From contig JBBRLG010000012.1 of assembly GCA_038231495.1 (NCBI GenBank), positions 1-30,762 on the forward strand: a stretch of 30,762 nucleotides of DNA. The letters run 5' to 3'. The stretch's first letter is position 1, and every line of letters starts with the position of its first letter. Origin of the DNA: JBBRLG01 sp038231495. Its GTDB lineage: Bacteria > Planctomycetota > Planctomycetia > Gemmatales > Gemmataceae. Below the pieces are notes generated by a model. That model ran no database searches, was not told the DNA's origin, and saw only the letters and a program-made list of their open reading frames with translations. Position numbers and translations under genes: made by a program. Shown here piece after piece: positions 1 through 9,921 of this stretch.

Positions 1-45
1 CCGTAGGGGGTTTTTATCGGTTACAAAGATACCTTCCTTTTTTTT

Positions 46-117
46 GGCGAGCGGGTAGCGTACGCGACCGTATTTCATCCGCAGCTAAACTCCGGTCGCT
101 TACGCTCCCGGCTCGCC
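46..117. repeat. Decayed copy of GGCGAGCCGGGAGCGTAAGC hairpin repeat
   Basis: The right arm at 90-117 matches the right arm of the perfect copy at 11752-11823 over about 28 bases (CTCCGGTCGCTTACGCTCCC and onward). The left arm at 46-70 has several differences, so the stem is imperfect. Seen directly; the REP-like interpretation is inference. Confidence 0.7.
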
Positions 118-140
118 AATAAGTCAGCGCAATTTAATTG

Positions 141-380
141 GTAACCGTTCACCGCGTTGTTGAAAACCAGCCAACCGTAGACATGGCGCGCTATCCTTTC
201 CACGACGATCCATTCGTTTCTCGTGGCTTGAGAGCAAAGGAAACGAACTTTACTTCCGCAAGTGCTTATCGGGTATTCTCTTGGGGAAGTTCGTTTCCCG
301 ACCCCCTGACACACCCCCTGGATTCTCTCCTGCCGTTGATGTCCAATCATGTCCACTGCCCGCACCCGGTGAACGGTTAC
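141..380. mobile_element. 240-bp mini-element with IS66-like inverted ends
   Basis: GTAACCGTTCACCG at 141-154 is repeated as its exact reverse complement at 367-380. Ends that begin GTAA are typical of the IS66 family. The 212-base interior has no recognisable transposase fragment but contains another perfect 12-bp inverted repeat (GGAAACGAACTT at 239-250, complement at 287-298). The flanks (133-140 and 381-388) do not show the 8-bp target duplication expected for IS66. This could be a MITE-like derivative, a deletion remnant, or two unrelated ends. Confidence 0.45.
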
Positions 381-581
381 GAAAACTAAACACCCCGCAG
401 GTCACGCACGCTTTCCACGGCCGTTCGATGCGTCGGTCGATGTGACCGACGCGCACCACGCTCAACCTATCCAGCATTCGTGGCGGATGAATGACCACTG
501 GACATCGACGCACAGACAAAAAAGGAGCGAGCTGTGGTGCCTGTGCCGAGCACGGTCCGCACGAAATACACGTTTGGAGGC

Positions 582-1301
582 TCAAGCCCTCGTCAGCCAC
601 AGGTGGTAAATCGCGATCTCCGGGGCGGCCGCACCCGAGTGCATGTACTTGAAGTCGCGGCTGTGCGTACTGACATAAGGCATTTGGGAGCAAGCGGTGG
701 CGACGCCGCGGTAAACGGGCTTGGGGCCAGTCACGAGCGGAATGGTCTTCGGCCGGCTTCCGCGAGAGAGAAACTTCGTCAACTCACCGGGAAGCAGGTA
801 ACCCCTTCTGGCGTACCCGACCATCATTCCCTCCCGCATGGCCCAGGCGTACTCGCCTGTAATGAACCGCCGAAGCCCGAGGTCACAGTAGTGCTCGCCG
901 ACGGCGTGGTCGCTGTCGATTGGCTTGCACTCTATAAACATGCCGTCCACATCGGGGTAGGCGGCGGCTCGGGTCGGGATCAGGTGGATGAACAGGTCCG
1001 GCCGCTTCTCAAGATGTTTGCCGTCGTATGCCCTCAGCCCGGGTGTTGAGGTTATGCAAAAAAGGGATGTGGTGAAGCCGGGGACGAACCCCCGGTCCAG
1101 CACCTCGTTGACCAGCGTGGCGTAGAGTACGGTGTTCACCTCGACTTCGCTGGCGTTCGCCAAGTTGAAGCCCGGCGGCGGCGAAGCCAGGATCAACTCC
1201 CACGCTTTGACTACCGCGTCGCGGAAAAGCCGAAGCAGGCGGGGCTGGATCGCCGGGTGCGGGACCTGGCGTTTCGGTCGTGGGAGGAAGCCGAGTGCCA
1301 T
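582..1301 (-). CDS. Putative PD-(D/E)XK nuclease, partner of the adjacent DNA methyltransferase
   Basis: A 239-residue protein of unrecognised named family. It shows a PD-(D/E)XK-like pattern: an acidic helix near residue 53 (EVEVNT), Pro101-Asp102 (KRPDLFIH), then Glu124-Cys-Lys126 (FIECKP) on a predicted beta-strand about 20 residues later. A Gly/Arg/Phe-rich segment with Tyr follows (about 138-165). This arrangement fits a restriction-type endonuclease fold; function is inference. The ATG at 1301 is chosen because it lies 4 bases after the methyltransferase stop; the frame stays open upstream, but only inside the methyltransferase gene. Tight spacing implies co-translation with the methyltransferase and a joint restriction or defence role. 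It could instead be a catalytically inactive accessory subunit. Confidence 0.6.
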   Translation of the reverse strand: MALGFLPRPKRQVPHPAIQPRLLRLFRDAVVKAWELILASPPPGFNLANASEVEVNTVLYATLVNEVLDRGFVPGFTTSLFCITSTPGLRAYDGKHLEKRPDLFIHLIPTRAAAYPDVDGMFIECKPIDSDHAVGEHYCDLGLRRFITGEYAWAMREGMMVGYARRGYLLPGELTKFLSRGSRPKTIPLVTGPKPVYRGVATACSQMPYVSTHSRDFKYMHSGAAAPEIAIYHLWLTRA

Positions 1302-1305
1302 GTGG

Positions 1306-4300
1306 TCACGAGGTAAACACGTCCAGGTGATCTCGGAGGATGTCGGCCGCGAGCATCCTGGCCCGGGTCTGCGTCCAGTATCGGTACTGGTTTCGCAACC
1401 CGACCAGCAACCCACCGCCGGTATGTTTCAGCACAATCTGGGAGGCTCCCGTGTTATCAGCCATCGGGACCACCTCTTGGTAAATCTGCTCGTCAACCTG
1501 CTTGGGTGGGCGGCCGAGCAAAACCGCGCCGAAGGTCTGCCCGGCCCTCTGCGTGCCGTCTGGGAACCAGAGAGTCGCCGGGAGGTTCTCCGGCTCCGTC
1601 TCCACGATCGGGGCGAGCAAAGACCTAAGCCGTTCCACGAACCGGCGACACTCGGCCATGGTCGGCGCGGCGCACGCGCGCTGCCCGGACGACTCGCGGT
1701 ACGCCTGCCCGACGTCGAGCGTGTCCCTGATGACGTCGAGGTCGTCGTCATTCAGCCCGTGGATCTTGGCGAAGAGCCGGTCGATGGCGTCGAAGACTTC
1801 GGTGTCGCCGGAGACCAGGCGGGCGGACAACTTCTCCACGGTTTTCTTCAGTTCATTGGTCAGGGCCTCCAGCGGCACGATCGGGAAATCCTCGATCGAC
1901 TGTTTCCGGGGCTTGTTCCGTTCGGCCCCGAACTGCGAGTCAGTGATCAGGCAGAAGTGAAGCCACACGCTGCTGTGAACCAACAAATGAAGGTAGCGCG
2001 CCAGCAGTTCGGCCTCGGGGTGCCCGTGAGTCGAGTAGCCATAGTAGCTGCTGGAGTACGCCAAATCGTCGAAAGCGAGGAGCGCGAAGCCCCGTCTCCG
2101 GTCAGTCCCGAGGGAAACCTTAATGAGTACGAGCGGGCTTCGGTAGATGTCTCGGCTGCGAGGCATGTGGAGGGTGGACCGCTGGAACGTTTCCAGGTCC
2201 CGCGCGTCGATGACGAACCCTGGCACCCCCGCGGTTCGGAGGTCGGGTAGGCCGCCGAGGTGCTTGGCATCGTACTGGGTTTGGTTGGTTTCGGACGCAA
2301 TGTACCCTTGCCCCTCGGCGAGCCCATGTTCTGTCCAGTAATCCGACACGCGAAGCGAGTTGCTGCGGGCCAAGAGCTTGCGGACCACCTCCACGTCGAG
2401 GAGCGACCCGACGAGCCAGCCCTTCCACAGCCAAGGCTCGGACTCGGCCTCAAGCGGGTTGACGATCCGCGAGGCGTCCGCATCAATCCTGAACTCCCCA
2501 CGGTCGTTCAACTCGGATTCATAGTGCGGACATACGAGTTGGGTACGAGGGGTTTCCCCCGGCTGCTCGTTGCGCGCGAACAGCAGGATGTACGGCAGGT
2601 CCGTACCGGGCCACACCTTGGTTTTCGCGAGGCTGACCCCGGAAATGATGCCGGTGATGTCCATCATCCGGAAGACGGTATTCCTCGCAGCCACCGGGAT
2701 CGGCTGGTTCTTCAGCAGTAGCCGGGCTGGAAGGGTCATTGCGATCCTGCCGCCCTTCCTGCACCACTCTGTCGAGCGGATCAGGAAGGGGATGTCGGGG
2801 TTATAGTCCGGATTCTTGAACGCATCAGCCCCAGGCACGCCGGCGCGTTTCAGGACGGCACGGCACGCCACCTCCATTTCTTTGCCGAGTCGGGGCGAGA
2901 CGCTGGTCCACGGGGGATTGCTGAGGACGATGTCGTATCGTCCGTCATGCTCGGGGCCGACGCCGTCGCCGATGCTGCCGATCACCGGCCCCGTCGGTTC
3001 GTCAATCCCTTGTCGGCGGACGTGGTAAAGAACCCGCCCGCGTAAGTCCTCGAACCTCAACTCGGAAAGCGGCTGAGGCCGTGGGTCGAGTTCCAAGGCG
3101 GTCAGGTAAAGGCTCAGCGCGGCTAGCCGGAGGGCGTTCTCGCTCACGTCGAACCCAGCCAACTGATGGTTGAGTATCTTGCGAATCGTCCGCCGGTCCG
3201 GGCGTCGGCCGCGCGCCTTCCACACCTCCCGGTAGAGCCGTCGAAAGGCGAGGACGAGGAACACGCCGGCTCCGCACGCGGGATCCAGCACCCTGGCAAG
3301 TTCGGCCGAGGGTAGTTCGTGGAACGCCTCGTCGAGGAGCGTCGCCGCAATGTTACGCGGCGTGTAGTGGACGCTGGTGGCGGCGGCCTCCTCCCGCTCC
3401 CAGTGCCAGCAGAAGTCCTCGTAGACCTGACTCAGCAGGCCGACGGGGACGTGGGCGAAGTCGAACGTGCCCCAGTCAAACCTTAGTTGGTAGGCGCTGC
3501 CCCTCGGCTCCGCGCCGAGCACGACCGCCGTCAAGTGGTTGAACACGTCGCCGTTGGTTAGCCTGTCGATGTCTTGGAAGTACTTCTCCCCGCTCCCAGT
3601 AAGGGGTAGGAAGTCACCGTTGAACGTGTTGTCCAGCCAACGGCAGGTGGCGGCGGTGTTCACCGGCCCGTCGAAGCAGTCCTTCCACATTGAGGCCTTG
3701 GGCGCGACTTGTGGGATGTCTTGTTGGCTGACGATCCGGCGGTCCCGCAGGAAGCGGAAGAACAGGGCGCGCCCGAGGAGCGAGAGCACGTCGGGGCGGA
3801 TCTGCGGTGTCGCCGCCAGCCGATCGGCCGAGTGCATTAGAAGGGTGCGGAGTCGCGCGAAGACGCCGTCCTCGCGGCCGATGTCCTGGTCCCAATCGAC
3901 GACCCCGTTCACGAGGCGGGAGAAGAGAGTGCGGCCTTCGACGGTGGACGGGGTGTAGGGGGTCCAGTGGACCTCCACATTCTTGAATGCGACCGGCGCG
4001 ACTTGGATGCGCCCCGGCTCGACGCGGGCGAGGTAGGCCGTCTCCCCACGGCAGGCGAGGCGGCTTCGGACGCCGTCTATCAACTCGCCGAGGGGCTGGC
4101 TGGTCGCCATCAGACGGGTTTCATCGACGAAGTAAAGGATCGGCCGCCCTTGGGCTTCCGCAACCCCGTCGGGCGAATCCGCGGCACTGTGCCGGGCCGA
4201 GATGAGGTCGAGGTAATCCTGGAGGTCGGGGTCTGCGCCCCCCGTGAACAGACGGATGTTCCCCTCGGCTACACCGTAGCTCTTGAGTTCCTCCGGCAGG

Positions 4301-4323
4301 CGGTTCGTCGAATCGGAGGGCAT
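1306..4323 (-). CDS. N6-adenine DNA methyltransferase, large (Eco57I/type IIG-like)
   Basis: A 1005-residue class I SAM-dependent DNA methyltransferase expected to methylate adenine N6 in a specific sequence. Seen in order: a long N-terminal region (1-315) with a helical segment around 178-198 (LLGRALFFRFLRD); motif X-like YTPRNIAATLLDEA near 320-333; motif I DPACGAG at 347-353; an acidic motif GFDVSENAL near 389; catalytic motif IV NPPW at 469-472; then a C-terminal half (about 600-1005) of the size expected for target recognition, including an SIEDFPIVPLEAL segment. No PD-(D/E)XK motif is visible in the N-terminus, so cleavage is probably supplied by the downstream nuclease gene. The ATG at 4323 is the first possible start after an in-frame stop 21 bases upstream; no strong Shine-Dalgarno site is visible. 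It is followed by the nuclease gene after 4 bases. Confidence 0.88.
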   Translation of the reverse strand: MPSDSTNRLPEELKSYGVAEGNIRLFTGGADPDLQDYLDLISARHSAADSPDGVAEAQGRPILYFVDETRLMATSQPLGELIDGVRSRLACRGETAYLARVEPGRIQVAPVAFKNVEVHWTPYTPSTVEGRTLFSRLVNGVVDWDQDIGREDGVFARLRTLLMHSADRLAATPQIRPDVLSLLGRALFFRFLRDRRIVSQQDIPQVAPKASMWKDCFDGPVNTAATCRWLDNTFNGDFLPLTGSGEKYFQDIDRLTNGDVFNHLTAVVLGAEPRGSAYQLRFDWGTFDFAHVPVGLLSQVYEDFCWHWEREEAAATSVHYTPRNIAATLLDEAFHELPSAELARVLDPACGAGVFLVLAFRRLYREVWKARGRRPDRRTIRKILNHQLAGFDVSENALRLAALSLYLTALELDPRPQPLSELRFEDLRGRVLYHVRRQGIDEPTGPVIGSIGDGVGPEHDGRYDIVLSNPPWTSVSPRLGKEMEVACRAVLKRAGVPGADAFKNPDYNPDIPFLIRSTEWCRKGGRIAMTLPARLLLKNQPIPVAARNTVFRMMDITGIISGVSLAKTKVWPGTDLPYILLFARNEQPGETPRTQLVCPHYESELNDRGEFRIDADASRIVNPLEAESEPWLWKGWLVGSLLDVEVVRKLLARSNSLRVSDYWTEHGLAEGQGYIASETNQTQYDAKHLGGLPDLRTAGVPGFVIDARDLETFQRSTLHMPRSRDIYRSPLVLIKVSLGTDRRRGFALLAFDDLAYSSSYYGYSTHGHPEAELLARYLHLLVHSSVWLHFCLITDSQFGAERNKPRKQSIEDFPIVPLEALTNELKKTVEKLSARLVSGDTEVFDAIDRLFAKIHGLNDDDLDVIRDTLDVGQAYRESSGQRACAAPTMAECRRFVERLRSLLAPIVETEPENLPATLWFPDGTQRAGQTFGAVLLGRPPKQVDEQIYQEVVPMADNTGASQIVLKHTGGGLLVGLRNQYRYWTQTRARMLAADILRDHLDVFTS

Positions 4324-4840
4324 GGTGATCGTGCATCTGGTTCATCAGCAGACGATGCCCAGTTCCGAAAGGGCGGGCCGCCGACTTTTTCGGTCCCGTC
4401 GCCAGGCGCGCAAGACCGCTACCTTATGCATTTTGCGAACTACTTGAACACAAGTCCAGTTTATTCAGTTTCTTTCGCCGACCGGTAGCTCGGTAGGCGC
4501 CCGTCCGCTCGGGACATCTCCCCCAGCCACCCACCGGAAGCCTCCCGCCCCTCGCCGCCGCTCACTACCATCCAAAGAAGTGGGACATCGATTAGGGAAT
4601 TGATGAAGAATTCATGATCACGTTATTCGAGACGTCGATCTAGACCTTGCGCGCGTCGGTCCGACACACCGGCGCTACTTTCTGAGCGCAGTCTCGTGCA
4701 AAACGGTTGTTCGTCGATCGACACCGGGATAAAGCGGCGACACCACCGGCGGCGGGAGGGTAGTACGTGCTAACGAAGTGGCCGCCCCTTGGTGGTCGTC
4801 TGACGAGAAAGCTGGCCCTCATCGATCCCTGATTTTGGCT
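4324..4840. other. Intergenic region upstream of the methyltransferase
   Basis: About 517 bases between the methyltransferase start and the FtsH stop. A short palindrome ACTTG-AACA-CAAGT lies at 4442-4455, about 120 bases before the methyltransferase start. The rest holds no gene I can support. A 60-codon frame at 4640-4822 (minus) looks like chance. Confidence 0.55.
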
Positions 4841-7084
<2,244 letters not shown>

Positions 7085-7237
7085 GAATTTCCTCAATTCG
7101 GGTAGCGCTGCCGCGGTGCCTCACCGGCTGCCTTCATGAATCGTTCGCACTACCTAAGCATAGCAAACGGCGGCAAGCCTGACTACGAAAGGGTGGCATC
7201 GCCGTTTGGTGGGTGTGGCAGTACATTCCGGGAAAAT

Positions 7238-7272
7238 TCCCGTCCCCCGATTGCGCGAGATCGGGGACGGGA
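7238..7272 (-). terminator. Possible rho-independent terminator after the NYN gene
   Basis: TCCCGTCCCCCGA and TCGGGGACGGGA form a 12-bp stem with one bulged C and a loop of about 10 bases. On the minus strand the stem is followed by AATTTTCC, a short U run. It lies beyond the double-hairpin repeat, downstream of the NYN gene and before ftsH. The U tract is weak. Confidence 0.35.
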
Positions 7273-7322
7273 TTACATGCAGTGGCTAGTGCAGTGTCAC
7301 TCATGCTTTGATGGTTGCTGTA

Positions 7323-7374
7323 GGACGGGCTTCCTAGCCCGTCCGTGTTCAAGGACGGGCTCGGAAGCCCGTCC
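7323..7374. repeat. Two tandem hairpins with GGACGGGCT/AGCCCGTCC arms (BIME-like)
   Basis: Two consecutive palindromes, 7323-7344 and 7353-7374. Each has 9-bp arms GGACGGGCT and AGCCCGTCC around a 4-base loop (TTCC-T register and CGGA). The pair lies 28 bases past the NYN gene stop. The double-hairpin layout resembles a BIME built from REP units. Confidence 0.75.
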
Positions 7375-7402
7375 CACCCATCAATCGACGCTTGACAGAG
7401 CA

Positions 7403-8437
7403 CTAAAAGAGTATCGAATCATCCGAGATCGGTTCCGGGCGTACTTCTTCCCGCTGCGGCGGGCGGGATTCCGCGACCGACGGCGGGGTTTCTTGCTCGT
7501 CCGCCGGCGGGTATTCGCCGAAATCGACGGTCTCACTGCCCGTGTGGTCGGGTTCGGTCGCTGCCATTGGTGCGCCCGCGATAACGGCACCTTCGGGGCC
7601 GGGCCGGCGCTTCGTGGTCGAGCGCCGCCGGCGCGTCTTTTTCTTCGCGGGTGCGGCCGCCTCGGCTTCGGCATGCACCTGCATTTCCGAGCCGAACCGC
7701 GTCACCACGTAGGTGCGGCTGCGCTTGTCGGTGTCCAGTTCCAGCAGCCCTTCCTTTTGGGCGTCCTCAAGCAACTCGCTAAACGTGCGGTAGCCGTGGT
7801 ACGCCTCGTTGAAGGACGGCTTCTTGCGCTTGATCGTGTCCTTGACCATCGACGACCACAGCACTTCCTTGTTCTCGCGCCGCAAGGCCAGCAGCGACTC
7901 GATCAGTAACGCGAAAGCCTTGCGCTTGGCTTCCGGCAACTTGGTGTCGATGCTCGTGTTCAGCTCGCGCGTCTGGCCGAGGTCTTCGTAATAAATGAAC
8001 TCGTCGCAGTTGTCGCGCAGGAGGTCCGACGTGGACGGCTGCATGCCCAGGCCGATGACGTGCTTGCCGAGTTCCTTCAACTTGGAGACGAGCGGCGAAA
8101 AATCGCTGTCGCCGGAGAGGATGACGAATGTGTTGATGTGTTCCTTGGAGTACGCGAGGTCCATCGCATCGACGCACAGGCGGATGTCGGCGGAGTTTTT
8201 GCCGGTCTGGGCGCGGCGCGGAATTTCGATCAACTCGATGGCGGCCTCGTGCAGCGAACTGGTGTAGGTCATAAACCGGCTCCAGTCCGCGTAGGCCTTT
8301 TTGCAAACGATCTTGCCTTTTTCGACGAGCCGTTCGAGAACCCGGACGATTTCAAAGCGGTCGCGGCGGCCCTGAAAGCCGAGCGCCAGGTTCTCGAAAT
8401 CGATGAAAATCGCCAACGATCGTTCGCCATCGGTCAC
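7403..8437 (-). CDS. NYN-domain (LabA/DUF88-like) protein with OST-HTH/LOTUS domain
   Basis: A 344-residue predicted cytoplasmic RNA-processing or RNA-binding protein. The NYN (PIN-fold) nuclease domain spans roughly 5-160 with the acidic residues of the family visible: FIDFEN near the start, NSADIRLCVDAMD in the middle, and LSGDSDFSPLV. A second domain of about 80 residues (TKLPEAKRKAFALL... to ...RTYVVTRF) matches the OST-HTH/LOTUS pattern, which binds RNA in other proteins. The tail is basic (KKKTRRRRSTTKRR), then acidic/Pro-rich, ending in DDSILF. The GTG at 8437 is chosen because AGAGGA lies 6 bases upstream and the NYN domain begins directly after; the frame remains open to 8587 without similarity. 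Substrate unknown. It is flanked by hairpin repeats and is likely a single-gene transcript. Confidence 0.88.
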   Translation of the reverse strand: MTDGERSLAIFIDFENLALGFQGRRDRFEIVRVLERLVEKGKIVCKKAYADWSRFMTYTSSLHEAAIELIEIPRRAQTGKNSADIRLCVDAMDLAYSKEHINTFVILSGDSDFSPLVSKLKELGKHVIGLGMQPSTSDLLRDNCDEFIYYEDLGQTRELNTSIDTKLPEAKRKAFALLIESLLALRRENKEVLWSSMVKDTIKRKKPSFNEAYHGYRTFSELLEDAQKEGLLELDTDKRSRTYVVTRFGSEMQVHAEAEAAAPAKKKTRRRRSTTKRRPGPEGAVIAGAPMAATEPDHTGSETVDFGEYPPADEQETPPSVAESRPPQREEVRPEPISDDSILF

Positions 8438-8555
8438 GGCAAATCCTCTGGGGGCAAATGGGCAGTGCGCGCCTCCCGTCCCGGGTAAGCGCTCCACCGC
8501 ACCTGCAACCCAGTGTACCCGTCGGTCCAACTTCGGAAAAGAGACAAGCCCCCTT

Positions 8556-8574
8556 TGCCGCTTGCGGTGTTGCG
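8556..8574. repeat. Single arm of CCGCTTGCGG repeat
   Basis: TGCCGCTTGCGGTGTTGCG matches the left arm of the perfect hairpin at 25171-25189 in 17 of 19 positions. No complementary arm is nearby. It sits 10 bases past the transglutaminase gene stop. Confidence 0.55.
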
Positions 8575-8583
8575 TGTCCTGCC

Positions 8584-9546
8584 TCACTTGTCCTGGTACG
8601 CAAACTTCCGCACGATCTTCTCCTGCGGGTACGCCTTGCCGCCGATCTCGACGTAGGGGTAGATGAAAAAGTTGAGCAGCTCGCCGTCCTGTTTCGGCGA
8701 CAGTTCCAAATCGCGGCCCGTCGTGAACGTAACGCGGTCTTCCGTCAGGTTGCCGAAATAGTAGTCCTTCAGCTTCGGGTTCTTGTTCGCCTCGGAGATG
8801 TCCACCGGAACCCAGACTTTGCCGTCGGGACTGAACTTTGCCCAGCAGTGATAACCCGCCACGTCGCCGGTGCCGTGCTTTTCCGGGAGGGGGAAGCCGA
8901 TCTCAAACTTGGCCGGGATCTTCTCGGACCGTGCCAGCGACAGGAACAGGCTGTGGAAGTCGGTGCAGTTGCCGAAACCGCTCTCGCACGCCCACACCGA
9001 ATCGCCGCGGCCCCAACCCGGAGCTTCCTTGCTGTAGCGCATGTGGGCGTTCACCACGTCGTAAAGCACGCGGGCAATTTCGCTCGGGTCGGCGGGCAGC
9101 TTCTTGTCCTTGATGAGGTCGAGCGGCTTGCCATCCACCGGCACCTTCGCATCGGGCTTCAAGTAATCGGCCAGCTTGGCTTTCTCATCGGCCGAGAGCT
9201 TTTCTTCGCCCTTCACTTCCTTGCGTTTAACGAGAAAGGCCATCTCCACGGGAATCTTACCGTCGGCGTCGGCCCTGGCTTCGAGGTAGTACATGGCGTT
9301 GCCGGCCTTCTTTTCTTTGGTCAGCTTCGCATCCTTGGGCGCGGCGACGACGGTCACGTCCTGGTCGTTCGTGGTCTGCGGCACCGGCAGCCAGATGCGC
9401 GCCGCCTCGTCCGGTTTGAGGCCGGTGACGGTGGCCGAGTAGGTGAATTGAAACGTCCGCGTTCGTGGGGCTGCCGCATCGCCAAAAACGGAAGCGGTCA
9501 GCGCAAAGAGGATGGGAAGGGCGTACCAATGGCATCGCATGGACAT
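8584..9546 (-). CDS. Secreted transglutaminase-like protein
   Basis: A 320-residue exported protein with a transglutaminase-like (papain-type) domain, a family of cysteine proteases or amidases. It starts with a signal peptide (hydrophobic stretch 7-21, cleavage probably near FGDA). The catalytic triad is visible: Cys194 in FGNCTDFH, His233 in GYHCWAKF and Asp249 in WVPVDISEA. The N-terminal 100 residues look like a beta-rich domain (FQFTYSATVTGL), as in other bacterial members. The ATG at 9546 is preferred because AGGAG lies 8 bases upstream; an earlier in-frame start at 9573 lacks this. Substrate not known; peptides or cell-envelope proteins are plausible. A single gene, flanked by repeats. 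Confidence 0.85.
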   Translation of the reverse strand: MSMRCHWYALPILFALTASVFGDAAAPRTRTFQFTYSATVTGLKPDEAARIWLPVPQTTNDQDVTVVAAPKDAKLTKEKKAGNAMYYLEARADADGKIPVEMAFLVKRKEVKGEEKLSADEKAKLADYLKPDAKVPVDGKPLDLIKDKKLPADPSEIARVLYDVVNAHMRYSKEAPGWGRGDSVWACESGFGNCTDFHSLFLSLARSEKIPAKFEIGFPLPEKHGTGDVAGYHCWAKFSPDGKVWVPVDISEANKNPKLKDYYFGNLTEDRVTFTTGRDLELSPKQDGELLNFFIYPYVEIGGKAYPQEKIVRKFAYQDK

Positions 9547-9921
9547 CGGAAATTCTCCTGGCAACCGGTTCAAGGGGTGGGTTCGAGCGCGAACGACCGC
9601 TGCGCGGGAAGCCCGACGTGAGCCGGTGGCTGGAGAAGCGGAGCGAAAAGGGAGACGGCAGCCCGGTCACGCCGAAGCGAAGCCCGAGCGGCGTCAGGTG
9701 AAGCCGCGCTTGGCGCGGCGGGAGGCGACGGCGATGAGGAAGAGCCGTTGAGCCACGTTCGCTCCACAATGGCCGGGCGATCTTATGTGGATCATTATGA
9801 GCGCGGCGGGGGCTGAAAGCAAGGCGAGCGTCGGGGCGTAAGCCCGACGTGGGACGTTCCACGACTTGAAACGTCCCACGTCGGGCTTACGCCCCGACGC
9901 TCGCCAAGGAGTGCGATTTGC
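9547..9921. other. Intergenic region with long hairpin
   Basis: 375 bases without a supported gene. It contains the 35-bp perfect stem at 9823-9905 and a partial arm-like sequence GAAGCCCGACGTGAGCC around 9609-9625. The promoter of the transglutaminase gene should lie here, but no clear -35/-10 pair was recognised. Confidence 0.55.
9823..9905. repeat. 35-bp perfect hairpin of the GGCGTAAGCCCGACGT repeat type
   Basis: The left arm 9823-9857 (begins GGCGAGCGTCGGGGCGTAAG) and right arm 9871-9905 are exact reverse complements over 35 bases around a 13-base loop. The element lies 17 bases past the stop of the LTXXQ-type gene. A single arm of the same type is at 18468-18499. Confidence 0.85.

Larger units (their letters stand above)
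1..581. other. Non-coding left edge with repeat remnants
   Basis: No convincing gene is seen here; the open frames present have no recognisable protein features and overlap the inverted repeats. The stretch holds a decayed hairpin repeat (46-117), a 240-bp element with inverted ends (141-380) and a run of six A's at 518-523. On the minus strand that run gives a short U tract downstream of the nuclease gene, but no clear stem precedes it. Confidence 0.6.
7085..7402. other. Intergenic region between NYN gene and ftsH, with hairpins
   Basis: 318 bases that must carry the end of the NYN transcript and the ftsH promoter (both genes are on the minus strand). It holds a two-hairpin repeat (7323-7374) and a terminator-like stem (7238-7272). 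No gene is visible. Confidence 0.6.

Noticed and set aside
138..389. 83-codon frame within the IS66-like element
   Set aside because: It coincides almost exactly with the inverted-repeat unit, and its product resembles no transposase segment I know.
517..560. Terminator after the nuclease gene
   Set aside because: A six-U run exists on the minus strand, but only a weak 4-bp stem precedes it.
582..4323. BREX or DISARM system
   Set aside because: A methylase is present, but none of the other hallmark genes (PglZ, BrxC, DrmA helicase, DrmC phospholipase-like) is in the window.
4640..4822. 60-codon minus-strand frame downstream of ftsH
   Set aside because: No ribosome site, no recognisable domain, and composition like random GC-rich sequence.
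7085..7096. TTG start for ftsH, 4 codons upstream
   Set aside because: The TTG overlaps the GAGGAA ribosome site that serves the ATG at 7084.
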